From the NCBI GenBank assembly GCA_030427245.1, contig JAUHXA010000050.1, positions 1 to 55,412 on the forward strand: a DNA stretch of 55,412 nt, in the 5' to 3' direction. The translations under genes and the position numbers were made by a program. The notes below the pieces were generated by a model, which saw nothing but the letters and a program-made list of their open reading frames with translations, was not told the origin of the DNA and ran no database searches. This DNA comes from Bacteroidia bacterium. GTDB taxonomy: Bacteria > Bacteroidota > Bacteroidia > Chitinophagales > UBA2359. How positions within the stretch are numbered: position 1 is the first letter of the stretch; each line of letters opens with the position of its first letter. Shown one piece after another: positions 1 to 8,005 of the stretch.

Positions 1-95
1 GATTCGTAATTAGCGTTATACAAATATTTCAATTGCTAAGATAATATTTTCTACTGTATAATTCAAATCGAAAAAGCACTTTATTTCACTCAATA

Positions 96-569
96 TCAAA
101 TATTAGTGCCTTCCCGTTCAGGCACTAGATAGTAATTGGAATCAATTTGAAGCGAATTCCAAGCATGACCTCTTTTTGAAATATCACCAAATACATCACG
201 GGTATAGCCTCCTATCATACTGCTCTGCAATCCAATAGCTTGAGTCATTGCCAAAAACAATTCAGAATAATGAAGGCAAACTCCTTTTCGATTGGTGAGG
301 GTTTCGCTGACAATTTCTTTAGAAGATTGGTACATCCTATCGGAAGAATAATACAATTCCGTATCATATTCAACATTTTGGGCAATCCAACTATAAATCG
401 CTCTTGCTTTTTCTCTATCCGTGGTCAAATCTTTTGTTAAATGCGCTGCAATTTTTGCGTGGTTTTGCAGCGAATCGGGAATTGATTTTGATTGTTCGTC
501 AATAGTTGTATAATCGAATTGTGCGAATGTACAAGTGGAAATGAATAATAAACTAATAATTGCTTTCAC
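96..569 (-). CDS. Transglutaminase-like secreted protein, C-terminally short
   Basis: The 157-residue protein begins with a signal peptide (about residues 1-16, ending TFAQ). A transglutaminase-like core follows: an AIYSWIAQNVEYD helix, a GVCLHYSELF segment with the nucleophile Cys, and RGHAWNSLQID with the His. In this family (seen in many Bacteroidota periplasmic proteins) the catalytic Asp normally follows in a DATWG-type motif. Here the sequence reads YYLVPEREGTNI and stops, so the third triad residue and the rest of the domain are missing. It may be a truncated gene or a divergent, possibly inactive, member. No missing piece is visible in the 95 bases downstream. Fold fairly sure, activity doubtful. 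Confidence 0.75.
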   Translation of the reverse strand: MKAIISLLFISTCTFAQFDYTTIDEQSKSIPDSLQNHAKIAAHLTKDLTTDREKARAIYSWIAQNVEYDTELYYSSDRMYQSSKEIVSETLTNRKGVCLHYSELFLAMTQAIGLQSSMIGGYTRDVFGDISKRGHAWNSLQIDSNYYLVPEREGTNI

Positions 570-607
570 TTTGTTGTTATTGAAGTTAATATACTTGCCA
601 TTTTCCC

Positions 608-1180
608 TTACTTCAAAATCTCTCTAACCTTCTCCTTCAAACAAGGCAAAACCTCTGCCTCAAACCACCTATTTTTCGCCATCCAAATATTGTTTCTCGG
701 TGAAGGATGTGGCAACACAAAGTATTGGGGCAGATAAGTTTTGAAGTTTTTCACCGTTGAGGTGAGGGTTCTTTGTGCTTGCTTTTTTAGGTAATAATCC
801 TGTGCATATTTTCCAATCAAGAGCGTCAATTCAACTTCTTTCAAAAGGTTAAGGATTGTATTGTGCCACAAAGGAGCGCACTCTTTTCGGGGCGGTAAAT
901 CGCCGATTTTCCCCTTCCCAGGATAGCAGAAACCCATTGGCATGATGGCGATTTTGGAGGTATCGTAAAAAATGTCATTGTCTATGCCCATCCATTTTCG
1001 CAGGTTTTCACCACTTTTATCGTCCCAAGGAATTCCTGTTTGGTGAACAATAGAACCAGGTGCTTGACCGATAACGACAATTTTGCTATGTGGGTGAATG
1101 GCAAATATCGGTCTTGCTCCAAGTTGTAAATCGGCGGCACAAACTGTGCAATTGGATATTTCGGTGATTAAATTGTTCAT
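608..1180 (-). CDS. Uracil-DNA glycosylase family protein
   Basis: A cytoplasmic base-excision repair protein of about 190 residues. The GQAPGSIVHQTGIPWDD segment matches motif 1 of the uracil-DNA glycosylase superfamily (water-activating loop), and HPSPRN near residue 160 matches the C-terminal DNA-intercalating motif. N-terminal CTVC resembles the first cysteine pair of family 4/5-like enzymes, but a full four-Cys iron-sulfur set is not evident. The reading frame extends 24 codons further upstream; I chose the ATG at 1180 (MNNLITEIS) because family members begin just before the CxxC and the upstream extension is not family-like. Close relatives are usually annotated only as 'uracil-DNA glycosylase family'. 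Confidence 0.85.
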   Translation of the reverse strand: MNNLITEISNCTVCAADLQLGARPIFAIHPHSKIVVIGQAPGSIVHQTGIPWDDKSGENLRKWMGIDNDIFYDTSKIAIMPMGFCYPGKGKIGDLPPRKECAPLWHNTILNLLKEVELTLLIGKYAQDYYLKKQAQRTLTSTVKNFKTYLPQYFVLPHPSPRNNIWMAKNRWFEAEVLPCLKEKVREILK

Positions 1181-1315
1181 AGAGTAAAGTAGAAAATTAT
1201 CTTTTTCGTAAAAATGCAAAGAATTATCTACTTCCAACCACCAAAACCCCAACTATCTGCATCTACTTCAATGGAAAGCAATCCATTTTACAAACTAACC
1301 TAAATCCTTGTTCAG

Positions 1316-3301
1316 ATGAAAAAAATGCTTCTTCTTTCTTTTTTACTACTAAGTGTTCAATGTCAATTCGCTTTTGCCCAAAGAAATATATGTGGAGTTG
1401 TCACAGATTCAAGCACTGGTGAAGCTTTGATGGGTATTACCGTTTTATTGAAGGGAACAACTACGGGGACTCTGACAGATGTTGACGGAAAATATTGTTT
1501 GGAGATTCCTGCAGATGCTAAAAGTGATGAATTGGTTTTTTCTTATATAGGCTTTGAAAACAAAACGGTAAAAATTGCAGATAGCAATGTGTTGAATACC
1601 AATATGGTGGAGAGCAAACTGAGTTTAGACGAAGTAGTGATTATGAGTTACGATGCTCCAAAGAGTTCCACCAAAAAAAGGTCAAAATCAAAAACATCAG
1701 TGTTTATTCCTCCTTCCGAATCTCCTTCTGTTGTACGGGAATCGATTTCGAGTTCGAGTGCTTCTTATAGTTCCGCTTCCGAAAAATCGGCTAAGAAGGT
1801 GGTTCCTACAAGTGCTATTCGGACAAAAGATGTGAGTGATTTTAGAGAAAGCCCGAAGCCATTGGGCAGCTCTTTTGAAGCAGAGGAATCAATGGAATCA
1901 TTAGATGGGTTCATGATGATGTCTTCTGAGGATTATGGTGGTGATTATTCGGAGACTTATGAACCTACGACAAGGGCAGGCTTATTGACCGCTGGTGAAA
2001 TCAACGATTTTAGCAAGTGGAAAATGTGGCAGGATATGGCGGATTCAGAATTGAAGAGACACCAAAATGTTTGGCGTTTTTTTAGTGAAGGTCGCTATAC
2101 TGTACAGGTCAGTACGGAAGAAGGGAAACCTCTTGTGGATGCAGAGGTGCGTTTGTTGACTTCAAAGAAAGAGATCCATTGGTCTGCAAAAACGGACAAT
2201 ACAGGAAAGGCAGAATTGTGGCTGCAAATGTTTGAAGGGGCTGAGATAGATTTAGACAAATTGAAGGTAGAAGTAGTCTATGAAGGGAAAACGGAAACGA
2301 TTAAAAATCCAAGTCTTTTTAAGAAGGAGATTAATTTCGTTTCGATGAAGGCAAACTGCAATATGCCCAAACGTGCGGATATTCTGTTTGTGGTAGATGC
2401 AACGAGTTCGATGGGAGATGAAATCAACTACCTCAAAGCCGAATTGAAGGATGTAATTACTCAAATCCAAACCCAAAGAACGGATTTGGACATCAATCTG
2501 GGCAGTGTTTTTTATAGAGACAAAGGGGATGAATATTTGACCAAAAAGTCTGATTTTTCTACTAACATTGACCAAACGATTCAGTTTATTCAAAACAACC
2601 GAGCAGCAGGAGGAGGTGACTACGAAGAAGCGGTAGAAGATGCGTTGCAAGTGGGCATTGAAGAAATGAAATGGAGTAAAAATGCGGTCGCAAGATTGTT
2701 GTTTTTAGTATTGGATGCGCCACCACATCAAACGCCTGAAATCAAAGCTCAATTGCACGAACTTAGCAAGAAGGCCGCAGCAAAGGGGATTCGTATCATT
2801 CCGATTACGGCAAGTGGGCTCAACAAAAGTACCGAATTTTTGATGCGTTCTTTGGCTTTGGCGACCAATGGTACATATACTTTTTTGACAGATCACAGCG
2901 GTATCGGAGGTTCTCACATCGAGCCAAGTACAGACGATTATGATATGGAATTTTTGAACGACTTATTGGTGCGTTTGATTGATCAGTTCACAAAAACGCC
3001 TGACTGTGCGGAAAATACCGATTTGGTGGAGGCTGCAAAAGCCAATCCGATATCGGATGAAGTATTGGAAACGCTCAATTTTTATCCCAATCCTGTGGTG
3101 AATGAATTGACGATTGAATTGAAGACATCTGTGGAGGAGTTGTTTATTGCCGATTTGTCGGGGAAGATTTTGCAGCGTTTAGAAAAATTGCAGGAAGGGA
3201 AAGTAACTGTAGATATGAGCCGCTATCCTTCGGGCATTTACTTTGTGCGGTATGCCACGATTGAAGGAAAAGAAGGAAGTGCGAAGTTGGTGGTGCAGTG
3301 A
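1316..3301 (+). CDS. vWA domain protein with regulatory-like domain and T9SS sorting signal
   Basis: A 661-residue secreted protein. Order: signal peptide (1-21); a carboxypeptidase-D regulatory-like domain of the type that precedes TonB plugs (about 24-105, with GVVTDSSTGEALMGITVLLKGT and LSLDEVVIMSY); a Ser/Lys-rich low-complexity linker (about 115-200); a second beta-sandwich (about 260-345); a von Willebrand A domain (about 350-545) with the MIDAS-like motif VVDATSSMGDE; and a C-terminal Por-type T9SS sorting domain starting at LNFYPNPVVNELTI (about 587-661). It is presumably exported to the cell surface by T9SS. The ligand is unknown. It is monocistronic: a strong hairpin terminator follows at 3365-3402, shared with the convergent rpoD. 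Confidence 0.88.
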   Translation: MKKMLLLSFLLLSVQCQFAFAQRNICGVVTDSSTGEALMGITVLLKGTTTGTLTDVDGKYCLEIPADAKSDELVFSYIGFENKTVKIADSNVLNTNMVESKLSLDEVVIMSYDAPKSSTKKRSKSKTSVFIPPSESPSVVRESISSSSASYSSASEKSAKKVVPTSAIRTKDVSDFRESPKPLGSSFEAEESMESLDGFMMMSSEDYGGDYSETYEPTTRAGLLTAGEINDFSKWKMWQDMADSELKRHQNVWRFFSEGRYTVQVSTEEGKPLVDAEVRLLTSKKEIHWSAKTDNTGKAELWLQMFEGAEIDLDKLKVEVVYEGKTETIKNPSLFKKEINFVSMKANCNMPKRADILFVVDATSSMGDEINYLKAELKDVITQIQTQRTDLDINLGSVFYRDKGDEYLTKKSDFSTNIDQTIQFIQNNRAAGGGDYEEAVEDALQVGIEEMKWSKNAVARLLFLVLDAPPHQTPEIKAQLHELSKKAAAKGIRIIPITASGLNKSTEFLMRSLALATNGTYTFLTDHSGIGGSHIEPSTDDYDMEFLNDLLVRLIDQFTKTPDCAENTDLVEAAKANPISDEVLETLNFYPNPVVNELTIELKTSVEELFIADLSGKILQRLEKLQEGKVTVDMSRYPSGIYFVRYATIEGKEGSAKLVVQ

Positions 3302-3364
3302 TGAATGGACTTTCGCATGATTTGATCGAAATAGTTTGGAAGATTTTACTCCCAACTATAAAAT

Positions 3365-3402
3365 AAAAAAGCAGGCAAAAAGTCATTTTTGCCTGCTTTT
3401 TT
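3365..3402. terminator. Bidirectional intrinsic terminator
   Basis: A perfect inverted repeat: a run of A plus GCAGGCAAAAA, a GTCA loop, then TTTTTGCCTGC and a T run. It lies between the convergent vWA gene and rpoD and would work on both strands because A and T tracts flank the stem. Confidence 0.85.
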
Positions 3403-3405
3403 ATT

Positions 3406-4272
3406 TTAACCCAAATAGGTTTTTAGATCCTTGCTTCGAGAGGCTTTTCGAAGTCGTCGGATGGCTCGTTCTTTGATTTGTCTAACACGTTCGCGAGTCA
3501 GACCACATTGTTCGGCGATATCTTCTAAGGACAAAGCAGGGCGACCATTCAGTCCATAATAGTATGCCACAATGTCGGCTTCTCTTTTGGAGAGAATAGA
3601 CAAAACATCCCTTACCTCATTGGCAAGTGATTCTGACATCAGTTTGTTGTTAGGCATTTGTTCATCGTCGGCTTGAAGGTTGTCAACCATAGATTTGCTA
3701 TCGTCGTCTTCTTCCATTGGAGCATCAATCGAAACGTGTCGGTTTTGGATTTGAAGGAGTTCTCTTACATCTTTGACCGACAAGTCTGTTAAATCTGCCA
3801 ATTCACGAGCGGTGGGTTGGCGTTGATTTTCTTGCAAAAATTTAACCAATACACGGTTCATTTTTTGGTAGGCATCCACCTTATTGAGTGGAAGTCGTAT
3901 CATGCGAGATTGTTCTACCAAAGACTGAAGGATGGATTGTCGAATCCACCACACAGCATAGGATATAAACTTGAATCCTTTGGTTTCGTCAAAACGTTTG
4001 GCTGCCTTAATCAGTCCGAGATTCCCTTCGTTGATTAGGTCACTGAGTTGAAGGCCTTGATTTTGATATTGTTTGGCTACCGACACCACAAAACGCAAGT
4101 TGGCTTGGGTAAGCTCTTCTAAAGCGCCATTTTCGCCCATCTTGATTCGTTTTGCCAACTCCACTTCTCGCTCGGGTGTCAACAGCTCTAATTTGCTGAT
4201 GTCTTGTAGGTATTTCTCCAACGCAAGACTATCACGATTTGTAATCTGATGTTGTATTTTTAATTGCCTCAT
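3406..4272 (-). CDS. rpoD: RNA polymerase primary sigma factor (sigma-70, Bacteroidota type)
   Basis: A 288-residue sigma factor that directs RNA polymerase to housekeeping promoters of the TTTG/TAnnTTTG type. It starts MRQLKIQHQITNRDS, the usual N-terminus of the short Bacteroidota RpoD, which lacks region 1.1. Region 1.2 (ALEKYLQDISKLELL), region 2 (LRFVVSVAKQYQNQG, DLINEGNLGLIKAAKRFD, FISYAVWWIRQSI), region 3 and region 4 (TRERVRQIKERAIRRLRK, the helix-turn-helix for the upstream element) are all present. The frame extends 15 codons upstream, but the ATG at 4272 matches the family. It is monocistronic and convergent with the vWA gene. Confidence 0.95.
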   Translation of the reverse strand: MRQLKIQHQITNRDSLALEKYLQDISKLELLTPEREVELAKRIKMGENGALEELTQANLRFVVSVAKQYQNQGLQLSDLINEGNLGLIKAAKRFDETKGFKFISYAVWWIRQSILQSLVEQSRMIRLPLNKVDAYQKMNRVLVKFLQENQRQPTARELADLTDLSVKDVRELLQIQNRHVSIDAPMEEDDDSKSMVDNLQADDEQMPNNKLMSESLANEVRDVLSILSKREADIVAYYYGLNGRPALSLEDIAEQCGLTRERVRQIKERAIRRLRKASRSKDLKTYLG

Positions 4273-4477
4273 AATTCTATTTTGGTTATCACTTAACAGA
4301 ACGCTACGAAACTTCAATTAGTTTCTTAGCGCATACTATTTTTTTCTGAAAAAAACAAATTTTTTCTGAAAAGCCCGAATCAAGAAGACAAAAAGAAGAA
4401 GCATAGGGCAATGTCAGATACCTTTATTACTTTTGGGAGTGGTAAGTAGCATCAGTTTAGATCAAAATTCTTCGTAC

Positions 4478-5254
4478 ATGGAATCCATATTGCAGCGAAA
4501 AGATGGACGTTTGTTTATTGTTTTAGCGGGTTTTTTCATTGCCAATGCCTTGATTGCCGAATTCATTGGAGTCAAAATTTTTGCACTTGAAGATACGTTG
4601 GGAATGTCTCCTCTGAATTGGAATCTTTTTGGGCAGTCAGGTTCGCTCAATTTATCAGCGGGAGTGCTGCTGTGGCCTGTTGTGTTTGTAATGACCGACA
4701 TCATCAATGAATATTTCGGCAAAAGAGGCATACAAATGCTTTCGCTTTTGGCAGTCGGATTGATTTCCTATGCTTTCTTGATGGTCTATGCTTCGATTGG
4801 GTTGACACCTGCTGAATGGTGGTTGGCTTCAATGGCGGAGAATGGTGTACCTAATATGCAAGCAGCTTACAGCAATGTGTTTGGACAAGGAATGTGGATT
4901 ATTGTTGGTTCACTCATTGCTTTTTTGATTGGTCAGATTGTAGATGTTTTTGTCTTTCACCGCATCAAAAAAGCAACAGGCGAAAACAAAGTTTGGCTTC
5001 GAGCAACGGGTTCTACTTTGGTTTCGCAGTTTATAGATAGTTTTGTCGTGCTGTATATTGCCTTTGTTTTGGGACCTCAGCAATGGGGGATGGGCTTGTT
5101 TTTGGCGGTTGGATGTGTCAATTACAGCTATAAGTTTTTGATGGCGGTGGTGCTAACGCCTGTTATTTATTTAGCACATCATTTGATAGATGGTTATTTG
5201 GGAGAGGAAATGGCGCATGAAATGAAAATTGCAGCGATTGGAGGGGGTAGGTAG
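4478..5254 (+). CDS. yhhQ: Queuosine precursor transporter (VUT family, YhhQ-like)
   Basis: An inner-membrane protein of about 258 residues with roughly six hydrophobic segments. It has the family signatures NALIAEFIGVKIF in helix 1, LLWPVVFVMTDIINEYFGKRG after helix 2, and FVLGPQQWG / NYSYKFLMAVVLTPVIYLAHH near the end. The family imports queuosine precursors (preQ0/preQ1) or salvages queuine. I prefer the ATG at 4478 (MESILQRKDGR); an in-frame start exists at 4433. No queuosine biosynthesis genes are adjacent, so the context adds nothing to the substrate call. Confidence 0.9.
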   Translation: MESILQRKDGRLFIVLAGFFIANALIAEFIGVKIFALEDTLGMSPLNWNLFGQSGSLNLSAGVLLWPVVFVMTDIINEYFGKRGIQMLSLLAVGLISYAFLMVYASIGLTPAEWWLASMAENGVPNMQAAYSNVFGQGMWIIVGSLIAFLIGQIVDVFVFHRIKKATGENKVWLRATGSTLVSQFIDSFVVLYIAFVLGPQQWGMGLFLAVGCVNYSYKFLMAVVLTPVIYLAHHLIDGYLGEEMAHEMKIAAIGGGR

Positions 5255-5306
5255 TAAACACTGAAATCTTGCACTTTTTTTGGCAAAACTTTAATTTCTG
5301 AACCAC

Positions 5307-5373
5307 AAAAGGCACAAAGGACACAAAAGGTTTTTACCTAAGATTTTTTCTTTTGTGTCCTTTTAATGCTTTT
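5307..5373. repeat. Imperfect palindromic intergenic element (ACCACAAAAGGCACAAAG type)
   Basis: An imperfect hairpin whose arms (5307-5329 and 5350-5373) carry the word ACCACAAAAGGCACAAAG and its complement. The same word, in the opposite orientation, forms an arm of the element at 47222-47354 and of the partial copy at 25340-25410. This copy has no recognisable termini. It could also act as a weak terminator for the transporter gene. Confidence 0.5.
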
Positions 5374-5420
5374 GTTTATGTGAGTTCAATGACAAATTTA
5401 ATTTTTGAAAACTTATCAGG

Positions 5421-5627
5421 ATGAAAAAAAACATAGAAGCAAAGCAAGGATTATGGGTAGCAGCTTTTGTTTTGTTGCTGCTTTTGTCCTTCGATTATTG
5501 GGCGTGGTCGAACCCTATTGTCTTGGGTTGGGGAGGATTTCCCTCTTGGCTCTTTTACTTTTTGGTATTGCAGTTGGTTTTTGTGGGAGTAATATGGGCT
5601 TTTACCAAATTTTATTGGAAGAAATGA
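5421..5627 (+). CDS. Small two-helix membrane protein (DUF3311-like)
   Basis: A 68-residue protein with two predicted membrane helices (about 11-30 and 42-62), a DYWAWSNP turn and a GGFPSWLFYF entry into helix 2. This pattern resembles DUF3311-type small proteins, which usually sit beside sodium:solute symporters; none is adjacent here. An overlapping longer frame (5405-5683) has no such pattern and I regard it as a shadow. The start ATG at 5421 is the first in frame and is preceded by a purine-rich stretch. Function unknown. Confidence 0.6.
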   Translation: MKKNIEAKQGLWVAAFVLLLLLSFDYWAWSNPIVLGWGGFPSWLFYFLVLQLVFVGVIWAFTKFYWKK

Positions 5628-5674
5628 GCCTAAAAGACAAATTCAAACTATTCTACAAAAGAAGTAGTTTGAAT

Positions 5675-5734
5675 CCCGATTAAAATGCGGGACAAGTTTT
5701 GCATCTCGATTAAAATGTAGGATAAGTTTTGAGT
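5675..5734. repeat. Two tandem copies of a 30-bp unit
   Basis: The core CGATTAAAATG recurs 30 bp apart (5677 and 5707), each copy followed by a GGAyAAGTTTTG stretch. The first copy forms a short CCCG/CGGG stem. It sits between the convergent small membrane protein and psd genes; role unknown. Confidence 0.6.
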
Positions 5735-5738
5735 TTTC

Positions 5739-6410
5739 CTACTTCAATTCTGCAATAACTGTTTCTCCTCCTTTCACCTTCTGATTGAGACTTACTTTAA
5801 TGTCGGAATCCAAAGGCAAAAATATATCTACTCGTGAACCAAACTTAATAAACCCCAATTCTTCACCTTGTCCTATGTTTGTTCCTTCTTTGAGGTAATT
5901 AGAAATTTTTCGAGCCAATTTTCCTGCAATTTGACGTACCAATACTTCGGCTTCTGAATCAGCCGATTCGATGACGCTCGTAAAACGCTCGTTGAGTTCA
6001 GAAGATTTCGGATGCCAAGCTACCAAATAATCACCGGGATGATACTTGGTGTATTTTACGGTGCCACTGATTGGGCTGCGATTGACATGTACATTAGCGG
6101 GCGACATAAAAATCGAAACCTGCATACGTCGGTCTTTGAAGTATTCTTTTTCTTCTACTTCTTCAATGACCACAATTTTACCTTCTGCGGGAGCAATAAT
6201 TAGAGTATTGTCAAAGTATTCCATCACCAATTGAGGAATGCGAAAGAAAGACAACATACCTAAATAGAGTAAAATGGAAAAAACCAAAATAATCGTTGTG
6301 AGTATTTCGGGTAGCGAAAAAGCATATTGAAGGAGCAAATTGAGGGCAATCAAACCTATTGCCCAACCTAGTAGAATGTTTCGCCCTTCTCGATGAAGTG
6401 TATATTTCAT
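5739..6410 (-). CDS. psd: Phosphatidylserine decarboxylase (short PSD family)
   Basis: A pyruvoyl-dependent membrane enzyme converting phosphatidylserine to phosphatidylethanolamine. At 223 residues it matches the short PSD family. Two membrane segments lie near the N-terminus (about 12-55). FMSPANVHVNRSPISG is the typical beta-chain motif, and KFGSRVDIFLP near the C-terminus holds the Gly-Ser self-cleavage site that creates the pyruvoyl group (GS of LGST/GSR). Start ATG at 6410. It is divergent from rplS with about 100 bp between them. Confidence 0.93.
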   Translation of the reverse strand: MKYTLHREGRNILLGWAIGLIALNLLLQYAFSLPEILTTIILVFSILLYLGMLSFFRIPQLVMEYFDNTLIIAPAEGKIVVIEEVEEKEYFKDRRMQVSIFMSPANVHVNRSPISGTVKYTKYHPGDYLVAWHPKSSELNERFTSVIESADSEAEVLVRQIAGKLARKISNYLKEGTNIGQGEELGFIKFGSRVDIFLPLDSDIKVSLNQKVKGGETVIAELK

Positions 6411-6465
6411 AGTATTTGTTTATTGAAGTAAACACAAATATAGGATTACTAATCATTTTTTTTTG

Positions 6466-6473
6466 TACTTTTG
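6466..6473 (+). promoter_or_regulatory. -7 element (TAnnTTTG) upstream of rplS
   Basis: TACTTTTG matches the Bacteroidota -7 consensus exactly, is preceded by a T-rich stretch, and lies about 39 bp before the rplS ATG. No good -33 TTTG is seen at the usual spacing, as is common at ribosomal promoters. Confidence 0.55.
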
Positions 6474-6511
6474 CAGGCGCATTTGAAAACAACAGCTAAA
6501 ACGATAAAAAA

Positions 6512-6874
6512 ATGGATATTTTAAGAATCATAGAGGACGAGTTGATTGAAAAGTCCGACATTCCTGAGTTCAACGCTGGAGACAACATAACAGTTTACTA
6601 TCGCATCAGAGAAGGCGAGAAAGTAAGAGTGCAGCCTTTTAGAGGAAATGTCCTTCAAATCAGAGGAGGAAAGAGCAATCCTAAGCGTACATTTACGGTA
6701 AGAAAAATATCGAGTGGTGTAGGTGTAGAGCGTATTTTCCCCATCTATTCTCCCAACATCGAAAAGATTGAAGTAAACAAACGTGGTAAGGTAAGACGAG
6801 CAAGATTGTTTTATCTACGTGGATTGACGGGTAAAAAAGCTCGTATCAAGGAGAAAAGATATGTTAAGAAGTAA
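6512..6874 (+). CDS. rplS: 50S ribosomal protein L19
   Basis: A 120-residue protein. [49 protein letters not shown] and the basic C-terminal [22 protein letters not shown] stretch are the standard L19 blocks, at full length. L19 sits at the 30S-50S interface. Unlike the rpsP-rimM-trmD-rplS operon of many bacteria it stands alone here, with its own -7 element (6466-6473) and a strong terminator (6955-6986). Confidence 0.98.
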   Translation: MDILRIIEDELIEKSDIPEFNAGDNITVYYRIREGEKVRVQPFRGNVLQIRGGKSNPKRTFTVRKISSGVGVERIFPIYSPNIEKIEVNKRGKVRRARLFYLRGLTGKKARIKEKRYVKK

Positions 6875-6954
6875 TGAGTGTATAGTAGTTGATTTTTATT
6901 GTAAAATCTATCGGCTGCTTTCATTCTGAACCTTAGTATTTACGAAAATTATCG

Positions 6955-6986
6955 AAAGCCCTCAATTTATTGAAATTGAGGGCTTT
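6955..6986. terminator. Intrinsic terminator after rplS
   Basis: A perfect 14-bp stem (AAAGCCCTCAATTT and its complement) with a 4-nt ATTG loop, about 80 bp downstream of rplS. Confidence 0.8.
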
Positions 6987-7034
6987 ACTTGTTGTTTAAA
7001 ATTTTTCAGGCTATTTTAATTTTTATTCACTCGC

Positions 7035-7406
7035 ATGAACGTCGAACAAGCAAGAGATTACTGCCTATCCAAGTTGGGAACAACCGAAGGAATGCCTTTT
7101 GGTGAAGGTGTTTTGGTCTTCAAAGTGATGAACAAAATGTATGCACTATTGGCTTTGGATGCTGTCCCTGCTACTATGAATTTGAAGTGTGATCCGGACT
7201 GGGCGTTGGAACTTCGAGAGGAGTATGAAGGTATTAAGGGAGGCTATCACATGAACAAAACTCATTGGAATACCATCACTATTGACGAATCAGATGTGTC
7301 GGATGAAATGATTTTGAAGTTGATAAATCATTCCTATGATTTGATAGTGGCAAAATTGAAAAAGGCGGATAAAGAGGCATTGAAGAAGTTGGGAGAAGAT
7401 GAATAA
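7035..7406 (+). CDS. MmcQ/YjbR family protein
   Basis: A 123-residue cytoplasmic protein of the MmcQ/YjbR (DUF419) fold: N-terminal ARDYCLSKLGTTEGMPFGEGVLVFKVMNKMYAL, a central MNLKCDPDWALELREEY strand-helix, and GGYHMNKTHWNTI. Relatives are often called 'DNA-binding', from the CyaY-like fold, without known targets. It is full length. It stands alone between the rplS terminator and a hairpin at 7435-7477. Confidence 0.9.
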   Translation: MNVEQARDYCLSKLGTTEGMPFGEGVLVFKVMNKMYALLALDAVPATMNLKCDPDWALELREEYEGIKGGYHMNKTHWNTITIDESDVSDEMILKLINHSYDLIVAKLKKADKEALKKLGEDE

Positions 7407-7434
7407 AACAATTTTTTGAAGTCAGTCTTAATGT

Positions 7435-7477
7435 AAAAAAGATGCAAACTCAATTATTTTGAACTTGCATCTTTTTT
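7435..7477. terminator. Bidirectional intrinsic terminator
   Basis: A-run plus GATGCAA pairs with TTGCATC plus T-run around a 16-17 nt loop, between the MmcQ/YjbR gene and the convergent response-regulator gene. Confidence 0.75.
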
Positions 7478-7499
7478 ATTTCTTAAATTTGAAGTATCT

Positions 7500-7859
7500 C
7501 TATCCTTGCCCCAAAACTCGTTTTACTCTCAACAAGAGTTCGCTCAAACTGATGGGCTTTTTTACAAAATCTTCAGCTCCTTCTTGAAAAGCTGTCAAGA
7601 TGACCTCTTTTTGGTCGAGGGCAGACACAATGATTATAGGAATTTTTTTGTTTACTGCTTTGATGGCACTTAGAAGTTCTATACCCGAGATATAAGGCAT
7701 CATAATATCCGAAATCACCAAGTCAAAATCTTCTTCTTGAATGGTTTCAAGTGCATCTTCTGCGTCAGTAGTCGCAAAAACTTGATACCCTTCTTTGGTT
7801 AGCATTGTTTTGATGGCCTGCAACATGATGACATCGTCATCTACAACTATGATTTTCAT
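7500..7859 (-). CDS. Single-domain response regulator (REC only)
   Basis: 119 residues forming one receiver domain: acidic pocket VVDDDVIM near the N-terminus, phospho-acceptor Asp in DLVISDIMMP (about residue 53), and the switch/lysine segment FVKKPISLSELL. It has no output domain. It is the last of three minus-strand phosphorelay genes (10948 down to 7500), so it is likely a CheY-like acceptor for the large hybrid kinase. The gap to that gene is about 146 bp. Confidence 0.92.
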   Translation of the reverse strand: MKIIVVDDDVIMLQAIKTMLTKEGYQVFATTDAEDALETIQEEDFDLVISDIMMPYISGIELLSAIKAVNKKIPIIIVSALDQKEVILTAFQEGAEDFVKKPISLSELLLRVKRVLGQG

Positions 7860-8005
7860 TGATTACGTAATTATACTTTATTTGAATAAGGTTTCCTTAA
7901 AAGTTCAACTGCAAAATTTGTTCTGTTTTTTGAATGGGATTCAGATTCAAAAAACAAGGTAAACAATATTTTGAATTTGTTATTGAAAATTGAGTTTAGA
8001 ATTTT

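Noticed and set aside
2252-2650. Antisense ORF inside the vWA gene, and many other long overlapping frames elsewhere
   Set aside because: They lie inside well-supported genes in other frames, show no family motifs, and have compositions expected of shadow frames.
5405-5683. 92-residue frame overlapping the small membrane protein
   Set aside because: The 68-residue frame has a clean two-helix pattern and start; the longer one is a shifted-frame overlap.
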